Part shown: positions 18,197 through 26,740 of the stretch, piece by piece | Layout: the number at the start of each line of letters is the position of its first letter | Numbering within the stretch: the stretch's first letter is position 1 | DNA from: Finegoldia magna_K | GTDB lineage: Bacteria; Bacillota; Clostridia; Tissierellales; Peptoniphilaceae | NCBI GenBank assembly: GCA_032548025.1 | Contig: JAWGCW010000009.1 | Coordinates: forward strand, 21,967-85,966 | Length of the DNA stretch: 64,000 nucleotides | Direction of reading: 5' to 3' | The notes under the pieces: generated by a model | Databases searched by the model: none | The model's input: the letters and a program-made list of their open reading frames with translations, nothing else | Told to the model about the DNA's origin: nothing | Translations under genes and position numbers: made by a program

Positions 18197-19292
18197 ATGG
18201 ACGTATTTTTAATTAACGAAAAAATAGAAAGTTTATCTCAAAATCTAAAAGAAATAAAGGAGTCTCTTTGACTTAGACAATTTAAGAAAAAAATTAGATG
18301 AATTGCAACAAGAAACATTGAAACCGGGATTTTGGGATGACAGCGACAAAGCACAAGAAATCTTCGACGAATTGAATTCCATAAAAGCTGATGTCGAAAA
18401 CTACGACGAAATCGAAGAAAAAATCGAAGAAGTCAAGATGATGCTTGAAATCAGCAAGGAAGACAACACAGAAGAATACGAAAAAGAAATCTCCAAAACA
18501 CTCAAACATTTGGAAAAAAATGTCGACGAATTCAAAATCAAAATGCTCTTGGTGGGAGAATACGACAGAAATAATGCGATTATGTCCATTCACGCAGGTG
18601 CAGGTGGGACTGAAGCCCAAGATTGGGCGGAAATGCTACTGAGAATGTACACGAGGTGGATTGCGGACAAGAAATATTCCTACAAAATCACCGACTACAA
18701 CCAAGATACAGAAGGCGGCATCAAATCCGTATCATTAATCGTACAAGGAATTAACGCTTATGGATTTTTGAAAAGCGAAAAAGGAGTCCACAGACTTGTC
18801 AGGATTTCTCCGTTTGACCAACAAAAACGTCGCCACACATCATTCGCATCAGTGGACGTCTTCCCAGAAATCAAAGATAGTCACAACATCCAAATAGACG
18901 ACAAAGATTTGAAAGTGGACACTTACAGAGCATCTGGTGCAGGAGGACAACACGTCAACATGACAGACTCTGCAGTTAGAATCACACACATTCCAACAGG
19001 TGTCACAGTACAATGTCAAACAGAAAGATCGCAAATCGCCAACAGAAAATACGCCATGGACATGCTTATCGCCAAGCTTATCATGATAAAAGAAGAAGAA
19101 AAGCGTGAAAAAATCGAAGACATCCAAGGAAAGTACAACCAAATCGCGTGGGGCTCCCAAATCAGATCCTACGTCTTCCAACCATACACATTGGTAAAAG
19201 ATCACAGAACAAACTGCGAAAGTTCACAAGTACAAGACGTCTTGGATGGTGATTTGGATAAATTCATAAATGCGTATTTGAGCCACAATTAA
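18197..19292 (+). CDS. prfB: Peptide chain release factor 2, expressed by programmed +1 frameshift
   Basis: RF2 ends translation at UGA and UAA codons. Translation starts at ATG 18197 after TTGGAGG, runs 24 codons to CTT (18266-18268), then meets TGA 18269-18271. A +1 shift at CTT-TGA-C continues as GAC TTA GAC into the long frame, giving about 364 residues in all. An internal Shine-Dalgarno-like AAGGAG (18257-18262) lies three bases before the CTT slip codon, exactly as in known prfB genes. The main frame contains the GGQ catalytic loop (SGAGGQHVNMTDSAVR) and the RF2-type region near SPFDQQKRRHTS. This autoregulates RF2 level. The frame break is not a mutation. Confidence 0.97.
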
Positions 19293-19345
19293 ATTTACAA
19301 TAAAATAACACAAACATAGTACAATATAGAAAAGGAGGGGATAGA

Positions 19346-20464
19346 ATGGAATATGTAATATACAATAAAAACACGCCGGTGTTTTCGTTTGAAATGATTC
19401 ACAACAAAATCATAAAAATCATAGAAGTATTCAATCCAGAATATAGACCGGTGCAAGTTAAATACAACAATAAGAAAAATATAATCGAAAAAAATAGCTT
19501 TGAGCATTTTCTAAAAGGTAGAAAAATTCCAGATACCAGACAGGACAAGGACATTCTTCTAGAAAACCTTCAAGGAAAATCTCTTTACGAACTTAGCTTG
19601 GCGTATTTCGGACTATCTCTTTCGGATCAATATTGGATAAAAGAAAAAAACGACAGCGTAGAATGGAAAGACATCAACTTTTTCCAAAATGATTTCTCAC
19701 AAGAAATGGGGCTTTTTATGTTTGGCAAATCCGACAGTTCTTTTTCACTAAAAACTCCGAACAACACATCAGATGGTTGGCTTAAAAAAGCATGGATGCT
19801 AAATGAAGGTAAGAGAATTCTCGTTAAAGGCTCATCAAAACCATTCTATCAAGAAGCTTTCAACGAAAAAATAGCCTATGAAATCTCAAAAATTCTTGGA
19901 ATCAATCATATAAAATACGAGATTAAAAAAATCGGAGATAAATATTGTTCTGTTTGTGAGAATTTCATCGATGAAAACACGGAGCTTGTCCCAGTTAATG
20001 CGATTGTTCAAAATGTACAAAAACCTAATCATATTTCAATGTATGATTTCGTGATTGAAGAATTGGAAAAAATAGGAGTTAATGATGCAAAAAACAGAAC
20101 CGATGAAATGCTTCTTCTCGATTATATAATTTTCAACGAGGACAGACATTTCAATAATTTTGGCTTCATAAGAAATGTTGAAACGCTTGAAGTTAGAGGA
20201 ATGGCTCCGATTTATGATTCGGGAACAAGCTTATTCTACAACACACTTGATACTGCGATAAAATCTTACAATCCAGATGTAAAACCGTTCTACACTGACA
20301 GAAAAAAACAGTTTGAGCTAATCAAAGAAAAAATCGACAAAAAAATTGATGCGAATAAAATTTACGAAATAATCGTAGACGTACTTTCAGAAAGTGATTA
20401 TCTCGAAGAATTTGCACCTGATAGGAAAAAAATCATCGCAGACAGAGTAGCAAAATCTATATAA
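19346..20464 (+). CDS. HipA-like kinase domain protein
   Basis: This 372-residue protein resembles HipA/phosphatidylinositol-kinase-like proteins in its second half. It has a nucleotide-binding LVKGSS motif, then the catalytic loop DYIIFNEDRHFNNFG (Asp266, Arg267, His268) and the metal-binding APIYDSGTS with Asp291. HipA kinases phosphorylate protein targets and act as toxins with HipB partners, but no HipB-like helix-turn-helix gene is adjacent. The N-terminal 110 residues match nothing I know. The ATG follows AAGGAGGGG. It may be an orphan kinase in cell regulation rather than a toxin. Confidence 0.7.
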   Translation: MEYVIYNKNTPVFSFEMIHNKIIKIIEVFNPEYRPVQVKYNNKKNIIEKNSFEHFLKGRKIPDTRQDKDILLENLQGKSLYELSLAYFGLSLSDQYWIKEKNDSVEWKDINFFQNDFSQEMGLFMFGKSDSSFSLKTPNNTSDGWLKKAWMLNEGKRILVKGSSKPFYQEAFNEKIAYEISKILGINHIKYEIKKIGDKYCSVCENFIDENTELVPVNAIVQNVQKPNHISMYDFVIEELEKIGVNDAKNRTDEMLLLDYIIFNEDRHFNNFGFIRNVETLEVRGMAPIYDSGTSLFYNTLDTAIKSYNPDVKPFYTDRKKQFELIKEKIDKKIDANKIYEIIVDVLSESDYLEEFAPDRKKIIADRVAKSI

Positions 20465-20528
20465 TTAATGCATAAAATTTGTGGTTTTTGATTTCATAAT
20501 GGGTATATAAGTCTTGAGGTGTAATTAA

Positions 20529-21929
20529 ATGAAAAATATAGTATTAGAAAATTTCAGAGAATTGTCGAATGTTCCTCGTTGTTCATTTGACCAAAAAAGA
20601 ATTAACGAATACTTAGTAAATAAAGCAAAACAACTAGGGCTTGACTACGATGTTGACGATGAATTAAACATCGTAATCAGAAAGCCTGCAACAGAAGATA
20701 AAAAAGGTCATCCAGGAGTTATTTTGCAAGGTCACATGGACATGGTTTGCGAAAAAGAAGATGACAGCAATCATGATTTCACAAAAGATCCTATAGAATT
20801 TATCGAAAAAGATGGCAAGTTAACAGCCAACAAGACAACACTTGGAGCTGACAACGGAATTGCAATCGCAATGGGATTTGCTATTTTGCAAGATGAAAAC
20901 TTGTCACATCCTGATTTGGAATTGATGATTACGACAAACGAAGAAGTTGGACTTATCGGTGCGAATGCCGTAAGCGAAGATTTCTTAAAAGGCAAATACC
21001 TTATCAACGTCGACAGCGAAGAAGAAGGAATTTTGACAGCTGGTTGCGCTGGTGGCAATACTTTGAATTCTGAATTCGAAATCAAACGTGAAGATTTCGG
21101 AAAATATTTCTACAGAATAGCAATTAATGGTTTCAGAGGTGGTCACAGTGGCCAAGATATCAACAAAAATCACCTTAACGCCATCGAATCTACAGTTAAA
21201 ATCCTAAAAGAATTATCGACACGTCACAATTTAAGAATTGTATCATTAAATGGTGGTACAAAACACAACGCAATCCCAAGAAATTGTGAACTTATAATTG
21301 CAAGTGAAGATGAAATCAAAGACGACGAAATAAACGTTGATGGTTTCAAACAAGTCGAAGAAAAGATGGAATTTAAGTTTGAAAAAGTAGATGAAAAGAC
21401 GCCAATGGACGAACAATCTACTGAACACATCTTGAATTTCCTAACAACAATTCCAAACGGAGTTGTGGACATGGTAAAAGATAGCGATGATTTGGATGAT
21501 TTGGTAGAAACTTCTCTTAACCAATCAATCGCAAAAACAGAAGATGACAAATTCGTGTTTATGGTATCAATCAGATCCTCAGTTTTGGATAAGATAAAAG
21601 AAGTTGAAGATTTGATTACAAATACAACAAAATCAAACAATGGAATAGTTAAATCTGAAGGATTCTACGAACCTTGGGAATACCGTGAAGATAGCGAACT
21701 AAGAGACAAATGTTTGAAAGTTTATAAGGAAGTCACAGGAAAAGATATGCAAGTGAATGTTATTCACGCAGGTCTTGAATGTGCAGTATTTTCAAAAAAA
21801 TATCCGGACATGGACATGATTTCCATCGGACCGGATATGACGGGAGTTCACACACCAAAAGAAACTTTGGATTTGGAATCTACAGCTAGGGTGTACGAAT
21901 TCTTGAAGAAATTGGTAGAATCATTATAA
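20529..21929 (+). CDS. pepD: Aminoacyl-histidine dipeptidase (PepD-like, M20 family)
   Basis: This 466-residue zinc peptidase cleaves dipeptides such as Xaa-His in the cytoplasm. M20 metal ligands and catalytic residues are visible in GHMDMVCEKE, TLGADNGIAIAMG and TTNEEVGLIGA. Later motifs RGGHSGQDINKNHLNAI and IHAGLECAVFSKKYPDMDMISIGPDM match PepD. AGGTG precedes the ATG. It heads a tightly packed run of genes (DUF1292, HAD, peroxiredoxin, radical SAM) that probably share a transcript. Amino acid use from peptides fits an anaerobic coccus that grows on peptides. Confidence 0.92.
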   Translation: MKNIVLENFRELSNVPRCSFDQKRINEYLVNKAKQLGLDYDVDDELNIVIRKPATEDKKGHPGVILQGHMDMVCEKEDDSNHDFTKDPIEFIEKDGKLTANKTTLGADNGIAIAMGFAILQDENLSHPDLELMITTNEEVGLIGANAVSEDFLKGKYLINVDSEEEGILTAGCAGGNTLNSEFEIKREDFGKYFYRIAINGFRGGHSGQDINKNHLNAIESTVKILKELSTRHNLRIVSLNGGTKHNAIPRNCELIIASEDEIKDDEINVDGFKQVEEKMEFKFEKVDEKTPMDEQSTEHILNFLTTIPNGVVDMVKDSDDLDDLVETSLNQSIAKTEDDKFVFMVSIRSSVLDKIKEVEDLITNTTKSNNGIVKSEGFYEPWEYREDSELRDKCLKVYKEVTGKDMQVNVIHAGLECAVFSKKYPDMDMISIGPDMTGVHTPKETLDLESTARVYEFLKKLVESL

Positions 21930-21943
21930 AATGGAGGATAAAA

Positions 21944-22267
21944 ATGAGTGACGAAAGAAATTTAGAAAACGAAGAATTAAACGAAGAAATGTATGATGAA
22001 GAAGAGTTGGATACAATCGTATTAACATTAGAAGATGGCGGAGAAATCGAATGCGGAATACTTGGAGTGTTCGAAGTTGAAGGATACGACAGTGATTACA
22101 TCGCACTTGTATCTGAAGATGACAACGAAATTATGATTTACAAATACGAAGAAATCAACGAAGAAGAAGCTACCTTAGATGTTATCGAAGACGATGCTGA
22201 ATACGAAAAAGCAAAAGAAACATTTGAATCTCTTTTCGTGGATTTTGAAGGAGAAGATGAAGAATAA
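21944..22267 (+). CDS. DUF1292 domain protein
   Basis: This very acidic 107-residue protein matches DUF1292 proteins of Firmicutes (YrzB type). The core reads LDTIVLTLEDGGEIECGILGVFEVEGYDSDYIALV and is flanked by Glu/Asp-rich ends. The ribosome-binding site GGAGG is clear. The HAD gene begins inside its last codons. The function of the family is unknown. Confidence 0.85.
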   Translation: MSDERNLENEELNEEMYDEEELDTIVLTLEDGGEIECGILGVFEVEGYDSDYIALVSEDDNEIMIYKYEEINEEEATLDVIEDDAEYEKAKETFESLFVDFEGEDEE

Positions 22268-23092
22268 TTTTAAGGCTGTTATGATTGATCTGGACGGAAC
22301 TCTTCTGACAGATGATAAAAAAATTACTGATTTCAGTAATCAAATTTTACAAAAACTTTATGACAACGGCATAAAGATTATTATTGCGACAGGAAGAGGT
22401 CTATCCAGAGCTAAGCAATTAACCGAAAAATTAGATTTTGACAAAATAATCCTTGCAAATAATGGAGCTATTATTCATAGTAGCTCCAATATTGCAACGG
22501 ATGAGGATTTAAAGTTAGAATCCAATGTGGTGGATGAGCTTAGCACTCTATCAAAAGAGTATGGGATAAGACCGTATTTTTTGTGGAAAACAAATGCGCA
22601 CTTCTCATCCAAGATGAAGATGACAAGAAGAATTTTGAGGATAGCGTTGGGGACATTGGTGAAATAATGACAGTGTCTGAGAGGAATTTGCCGATAGATG
22701 ATTGTGTAAGCATGATTATGATAGCAAGAAAAGACTGTATTTACGATATTGTTGATCATATCAAGACCAATCCAGATGTGACATATCACATTCACACGAA
22801 GTATTTTTCCAAAGACATCAGAATGCTCGAAGTACAAAACGTTAACACGGACAAATACAAAAGGGCAATTCATGTGCTTAAACATTTTGGAATAACAAGT
22901 GATGAAGTGGTTGCTATTGGCGATGCGCACAACGATTTGGAAATGGTTGTGAACAGTGGACTTGGAGTTGCGATGAAAAACTCCGACGATATTTTAAAAC
23001 AAAACGCAGACATCATAACACAATACACAAACGAAGAAGACGGAATGGCGAAATTTTTAGAAGAACTATTTGAGTTGAGGGATTATGAATAA
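22257..23092 (+). pseudogene. Cof-type HAD hydrolase, broken by a single-base frameshift
   Basis: The gene starts at ATG 22257, overlapping the DUF1292 gene, with the HAD motif I MIDLDGTLLTDD, then ATGRG. The frame continues normally to YGIRPYF and then leaves the family pattern, ending at 22667. The rest of the protein continues in another frame from about GTG 22583 (VENKCALLIQDEDDKKNFED) through the cap domain to motif IV VVAIGDAHNDLEMV and ends at 23092. The break lies at a run of six T (22577-22582); one extra T would restore the frame. This is either a sequencing or assembly error, a true loss, or a slippage-prone site. Intact, it would be a typical 278-residue Cof-like sugar phosphatase. 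Confidence 0.85.
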
Positions 23093-23525
23093 TTTAAAAG
23101 AATTTTTGAATGAAGAATATTATGACAAATACAAGGGCAAAAACTTGGTAGTATACATCTATCCAAAAGATAACACAAGTGGATGCACAATAGAAGCGGA
23201 CGGATTTTCCGAAATTTACGACGAATTTCAAAAGATTAACACAGAAGTTGTAGGAATCAGCAAGGACACAGAAAAAACACACGAAAATTTCAGAAAAAAA
23301 CAAGGACTAAAACAAGAATTGATATCAGACCCAGAAAGAATATTCTTGAACAATTTTGGTTGCGTATACAAGGGCAAAATGTTCGGCAAAGAAGTTACCA
23401 AAACAGAAAGAAGCACGTTTGTATTTGACAAGGATATGAACTTGGTTAAAGAATTCAGAAAAGTAAAACCAGACGAAAATCCACAAGAAGTGTTGGATTA
23501 CGTACGAGACAACCTAAATGACTGA
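23085..23525 (+). CDS. Thioredoxin-dependent peroxiredoxin (Bcp type)
   Basis: This 146-residue protein reduces hydroperoxides through the peroxidatic Cys34 in the motif PKDNTSGCTIEA. SISKDTEKTHENFRKK-like and ISDPERIFLNNFG segments match the Bcp/PrxQ group. It overlaps the HAD gene end by eight bases and the radical SAM gene start by eight bases, so it is co-translated in the operon. No resolving cysteine is present five residues after Cys34, so it is probably a 1-Cys type or uses an external thiol. Confidence 0.9.
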   Translation: MNNLKEFLNEEYYDKYKGKNLVVYIYPKDNTSGCTIEADGFSEIYDEFQKINTEVVGISKDTEKTHENFRKKQGLKQELISDPERIFLNNFGCVYKGKMFGKEVTKTERSTFVFDKDMNLVKEFRKVKPDENPQEVLDYVRDNLND

Positions 23526-24453
23526 TAGATATAATATTTACAGCAAATATCTAAAAGAACATTACGGAGAAAAAGTCTACAAACTTCCCATAAAACTGGA
23601 TTTGACTTGTCCCAACAGAGATGGAAGGTTGGGGCATGGTGGTTGTATTTACTGTCACGAAGAAGGTGGAAGCTTCGAAAACAAAGAAAAACACCTTTCA
23701 ATTCGTGAGCAATTGGAAAAAGACAAACAAACCATCGAAAACAAATACAACGCCCACAAATTCATATCGTATTTTCAAAATTACTCCAACACATATATGC
23801 CGCTTGAATTGTTCAGACAATACGTCAACGAAGCAGTTGTAGAAAATGTCGTTGCAGTCAGCGTATCCACAAGACCGGATTGCATAGCACGTGAGCATTT
23901 GGAAATATTGAAACAACTTCAAGACGAAAAAAACGTCGACATCATCATAGAGCTTGGACTTCAAACATCCAACAACAAAACTTTGAAGATAATCAACAGA
24001 CAACACACAGTCGCGGATTTCATTCGTGCTTGTTTGGTGATAAAAGAATACGGATTTAGAATTTGCACACACGTAATACTTGCACTTCCGTGGGATGACA
24101 TGGACGATGTCAAGGAAACTGCTAAGCTTTTGTCGGTATTAAAAGTCGACGAGTGCAAAATCCATTCCTTATATATCCCCAAACACACAATACTTGCGAA
24201 GTGGTATGAAGAAGAAAAAGTTAAACTCAAAACGCTGGACGATTACGTGAATGAAGTTTGCGAATTTTTAAAATACTTGGATAAGGATATCCTAATTCAA
24301 CGCCTAGTTGGAAGAATGCCCGAAGAGACTTCCGTTTTTTGCAACTGGAATACAAGTCATTGGAAAATACAAGATATGATAATTGAAAAAATGGAGCGAG
24401 AAAATATTTTCCAAGGTGATAATTTTAGTAAAAGAATGGGTATAATAATATAA
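23518..24453 (+). CDS. Radical SAM protein, TIGR01212/YtqA family
   Basis: This 311-residue enzyme binds a [4Fe-4S] cluster through Cys31, Cys43 and Cys46 in the family-specific spacing CPNRDGRLGHGGCIYC. Later motifs include STRPDCI, ELGLQTSNNKTLKIINRQH and HVILALPWDD, as in the YtqA/YhcC group. These proteins are related to Elp3-type enzymes, but their substrate is not firmly known. The ATG overlaps the peroxiredoxin stop. It is probably the last gene of the pepD operon. Confidence 0.88.
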   Translation: MTDRYNIYSKYLKEHYGEKVYKLPIKLDLTCPNRDGRLGHGGCIYCHEEGGSFENKEKHLSIREQLEKDKQTIENKYNAHKFISYFQNYSNTYMPLELFRQYVNEAVVENVVAVSVSTRPDCIAREHLEILKQLQDEKNVDIIIELGLQTSNNKTLKIINRQHTVADFIRACLVIKEYGFRICTHVILALPWDDMDDVKETAKLLSVLKVDECKIHSLYIPKHTILAKWYEEEKVKLKTLDDYVNEVCEFLKYLDKDILIQRLVGRMPEETSVFCNWNTSHWKIQDMIIEKMERENIFQGDNFSKRMGIII

Positions 24454-24497
24454 AGTAAATTAAACTTTTTAAAATGGTTTAAGAAAGGATGATAATA

Positions 24498-24920
24498 ATG
24501 GTTAAATTTGTAATAGGTCCTAAAGGTAGCGGAAAAACAAAATGGTTGATCGATAAGGCGAACGACGAAAAACAAAACAAAAACGGTAACATAATATTTA
24601 TAGACTCTGATGACAAGCACATATTCTCACTTGATCACTCAGTAAGACTTATAGATGCATCGACATTCCACATCTCAAGTCCAGAAAGTTTGTATGGATT
24701 TTTGGCAGGAATAATGTCACAAGATTTCGACATCGAAACAATTTACGTAGACGGAATTTACTCAATCGTTGAAATGACAGAACAACAATTAGAAGAATTC
24801 CTAGAAAACTTGGAAATTTTATCAAAAGAAGCTAACGTTAACTTCTTCATAGGAATGAACAAAGAAAAAACAAGCTTACCAGCAAAATACCACGAAGAAA
24901 CAGTGGAATTGCACGAATAA
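24498..24920 (+). CDS. Small P-loop ATP-binding protein of unknown role
   Basis: This protein of 140 residues begins with the Walker A motif FVIGPKGSGKTKWL. An aspartate-ending hydrophobic strand (DFDIETIYVDGI) may serve as Walker B. No other domain is present. ATG 24498 is preferred over ATG 24489 because the AAAGGAT ribosome-binding site ends right before 24489. A terminator follows directly. I cannot name a function. Confidence 0.75.
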   Translation: MVKFVIGPKGSGKTKWLIDKANDEKQNKNGNIIFIDSDDKHIFSLDHSVRLIDASTFHISSPESLYGFLAGIMSQDFDIETIYVDGIYSIVEMTEQQLEEFLENLEILSKEANVNFFIGMNKEKTSLPAKYHEETVELHE

Positions 24921-24932
24921 TACCTTCACCAT

Positions 24933-24957
24933 AGACCCTTTGATAGGGTCTGTTTTT
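24933..24957 (+). terminator. Rho-independent terminator
   Basis: AGACCCT (24933-24939) pairs with AGGGTCT (24945-24951) and is followed by GTTTTTG. Confidence 0.85.
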
Positions 24958-25004
24958 GTTTGGGGAAATTGCTGAAATTGTTTCAGCATCAGGAAAATCA
25001 GAAA

Positions 25005-25195
25005 ACTGTTTTGCACGAATATCTGGCTTACGAAAATAAAAAAATCCTCACGCTTGTGCCCCTAAAATCTCAAGTGCGTCTGCGACTGGCACGAGTGAGA
25101 TTTTTGACAGGTCACTTCTTTTGGATTTTTAGTTATTTTCTCCAGACGATATTCTTAGCAAAAGCAGTAATCTGATTTATTTAACTGACAAGGGA
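25005..25195 (+). repeat. Dispersed structured repeat, copy R4
   Basis: This is a full copy: head TTGCACGAATATCTGGCTTA, imperfect outer stem GTGCCCC 25056-25062 with GGTCAC 25110-25115, inner stem AAAATCTCA 25064-25072 with TGAGATTTT 25096-25104, a stem-closing GTGC/GCAC around a CTGCGAC loop, and tail CTCCAGACGATATTCTTAGC. It is very close to R6 at 33.6 kb. The apparent ORF across it (24960-25175) is an artefact of the repeat. Confidence 0.8.
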
Positions 25196-25305
25196 ATTTG
25201 ATACAATTTTCTCCAGATGACTCGCTTAGTTACGATCTTTTATTAGAGTGCTAATTTTTTCTTAGCAAAAGCAGTAATCTGATTTGTTTCACTGACAGGG
25301 GAAAG
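25196..25305 (+). repeat. Dispersed repeat fragment R4b (alternative tail)
   Basis: Directly after R4 lies CAATTTTCTCCAGATGACTC followed by GCTTAGTTACGA, then TTCTTAGCAAAAGCAGTAATC. The first part matches the tail of R5 (33.5 kb) and the second the tail of R4 itself, so two tail types are joined here. Confidence 0.65.
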
Positions 25306-25352
25306 GCACCATGCACCATCTACTCCAAAATGCATATATTTTCACAAAATGC

Positions 25353-25382
25353 TTGACAAAAAATAGTGTGGGGAGATAGAAT
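25353..25382 (+). promoter_or_regulatory. Promoter of the tandem M50-like genes
   Basis: TTGACA (25353-25358) and TAGAAT (25377-25382) are 18 bases apart, a near-consensus housekeeping promoter. The first start codon follows 34 bases after the -10. Confidence 0.7.
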
Positions 25383-25418
25383 GAAATCGTAATCATAAAT
25401 ATTCAGGAGGAGACGATG

Positions 25419-25889
25419 ATGATTGAGTTAATCATTAAATACTTGATAATAATTGTACTTGTTTTTTCTCATGAAATGGGGCATATTTTAATGTGTATTA
25501 TTTTCTCTAAATGTAAAGACTGGAAAATAGATATGGGTATTGGGAAGGTTTTATTTGAAACTAAAAGACTTATTGTAAGACCCATAATTGTTGTTGGGAA
25601 AATACTCCCACAGTTAGATTGGGAATATTATAGTAGCCAGAGCAAATTAAAAAAAATAATGATCCCATTAGGTGGACCATTATTTAATTTAATAGTACTG
25701 ATTGTTACAATTCCCTTAACAATAAATGAAGGGAAAATGATAGCTGGATATTCACATCTTTTTCAAGAATCAATAAAGTTTTTGTTGCGATTTAATCAGG
25801 CGCAACTTTTCTGGACATTGTTGCCAATTTATTACAAAAGAGATATGCCTAGCGACGGTAGAAGAATAATTGAAATAATTAAAAACTGA
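25419..25889 (+). CDS. Minimal M50-like membrane zinc metalloprotease (first of pair)
   Basis: This membrane protein of about 156 residues has the zinc-binding HEMGH motif inside its first hydrophobic helix (LVFSHEMGHILM). Near the end it has TLLPIYYKRDMPSDGRRI, which resembles the NxxP...DG motif carrying the third zinc ligand of site-2 proteases, with Asp close to the C-terminus; the usual Asn is replaced by Thr. A GGP motif (IPLGGPLFNLIV) lies between. There are no PDZ or CBS domains. ATG 25419 fits the AGGAGGAG ribosome-binding site better than ATG 25416. It is followed after 32 bases by a paralogue. The substrate is unknown. Confidence 0.7.
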   Translation: MIELIIKYLIIIVLVFSHEMGHILMCIIFSKCKDWKIDMGIGKVLFETKRLIVRPIIVVGKILPQLDWEYYSSQSKLKKIMIPLGGPLFNLIVLIVTIPLTINEGKMIAGYSHLFQESIKFLLRFNQAQLFWTLLPIYYKRDMPSDGRRIIEIIKN

Positions 25890-25921
25890 TTTGTTTTTTA
25901 TTTTACATAATTGAGGTTATA

Positions 25922-26419
25922 ATGCTTAACTTATTAATGAAAATCGTAATATTTTATTTTGTTTATCAAGTTTCACAAATTCTGCATGAGATAGGACATG
26001 CTGTTGCATATCGAGTAGCATATAAATCAAAAAAATGGAGAATCGAAACAGGAAGAGGCAAAGAGATATTCAAATCAAAAAGAATTAGAATATGTTTATC
26101 ACTAGCTGACGGAGTATGTTACTTTGATGATGATTATGAAGATTGGTATTACAAGAGAAATTTTATTGTCTTTTTAGCGGGGCCACTTGTTAACATCATT
26201 TTATTTGCATGTATGATTCCTTTTATCTACGATATCAATCATTCCACTAATGTAGGTAGTTTTTACCGAAATATAGTATTTATTACATTTTATGTTAATC
26301 TCTGGAAGGCTTTTTTTAGCTTATTACCAAAAGAATACGAAGGTGCTAGAGCAAAACAATCTGACGGACTTCAATGCCTAAACGCAATAAAAGGGATGAA
26401 AAAAAGAACGAAAATTTAA
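25922..26419 (+). CDS. Minimal M50-like membrane zinc metalloprotease (second of pair)
   Basis: This 165-residue protein is a diverged paralogue of its upstream neighbour. It has HEIGH at residues 22-26 in the first helix, AGPLVNIILF in the middle, and SLLPKEYEGARAKQSDGLQCL near the C-terminus with the presumed zinc ligand Asp148. Both proteins share the segment KxWRIETGRGKEIF / KDWKIDMGIGKVLF after the first helix. It is probably co-transcribed with the first gene. The pair may form a heterodimer or act on a peptide. This is inference; no partner substrate gene is evident. Confidence 0.7.
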   Translation: MLNLLMKIVIFYFVYQVSQILHEIGHAVAYRVAYKSKKWRIETGRGKEIFKSKRIRICLSLADGVCYFDDDYEDWYYKRNFIVFLAGPLVNIILFACMIPFIYDINHSTNVGSFYRNIVFITFYVNLWKAFFSLLPKEYEGARAKQSDGLQCLNAIKGMKKRTKI

Positions 26420-26436
26420 TACTTTTTAACACCAAA

Positions 26437-26462
26437 AATCCCTTGCCACACGACAAGGGATT
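26437..26462. terminator. Convergent terminator
   Basis: AATCCCTTG (26437-26445) and CAAGGGATT (26454-26462) form a perfect 9-bp stem between convergent genes. Confidence 0.75.
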
Positions 26463-26467
26463 GATTA

Positions 26468-26680
26468 TTATAATTTACTTCTATCGTTATCGGAGTTCAT
26501 CAACAATTGATAAACTTGGATTTCTCCGATTAACTTCAATTCTTCAAAGCCACGGCGGCGAAGTTCATCACGATCGTGTTCGTCTTGGTAATTTGCATCT
26601 GTTTTGAAATAATTTTCCAAAATCTCTGACACTTTTTCCTTATTATTTGCGTTTTTAAGTACTTCTTCTCTAATATACAT
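26468..26680 (-). CDS. Small acidic protein of unknown function
   Basis: This 70-residue, charged and probably helical protein (starts MYIREEVLKNANNKEKV) has no recognised domain. The gene is supported by a strong AGGAGG ribosome-binding site eight bases before the ATG and by the convergent terminator after it. It lies 60 bases downstream of another unknown minus-strand gene and may share its transcript. Confidence 0.6.
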   Translation of the reverse strand: MYIREEVLKNANNKEKVSEILENYFKTDANYQDEHDRDELRRRGFEELKLIGEIQVYQLLMNSDNDRSKL

Positions 26681-26740
26681 AACATACCTCCTATAATTGT
26701 TGTTATATTACATATATTTATACCCCAAAAACACACAAAT

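Noticed and set aside
24960..25175. A 71-codon frame similar to part of the frame at 33538-33963
   Set aside because: Both lie across nearly identical copies of the intergenic structured repeat; the shared protein sequence is a by-product, other copies have stops there, and neither frame has support as a gene.
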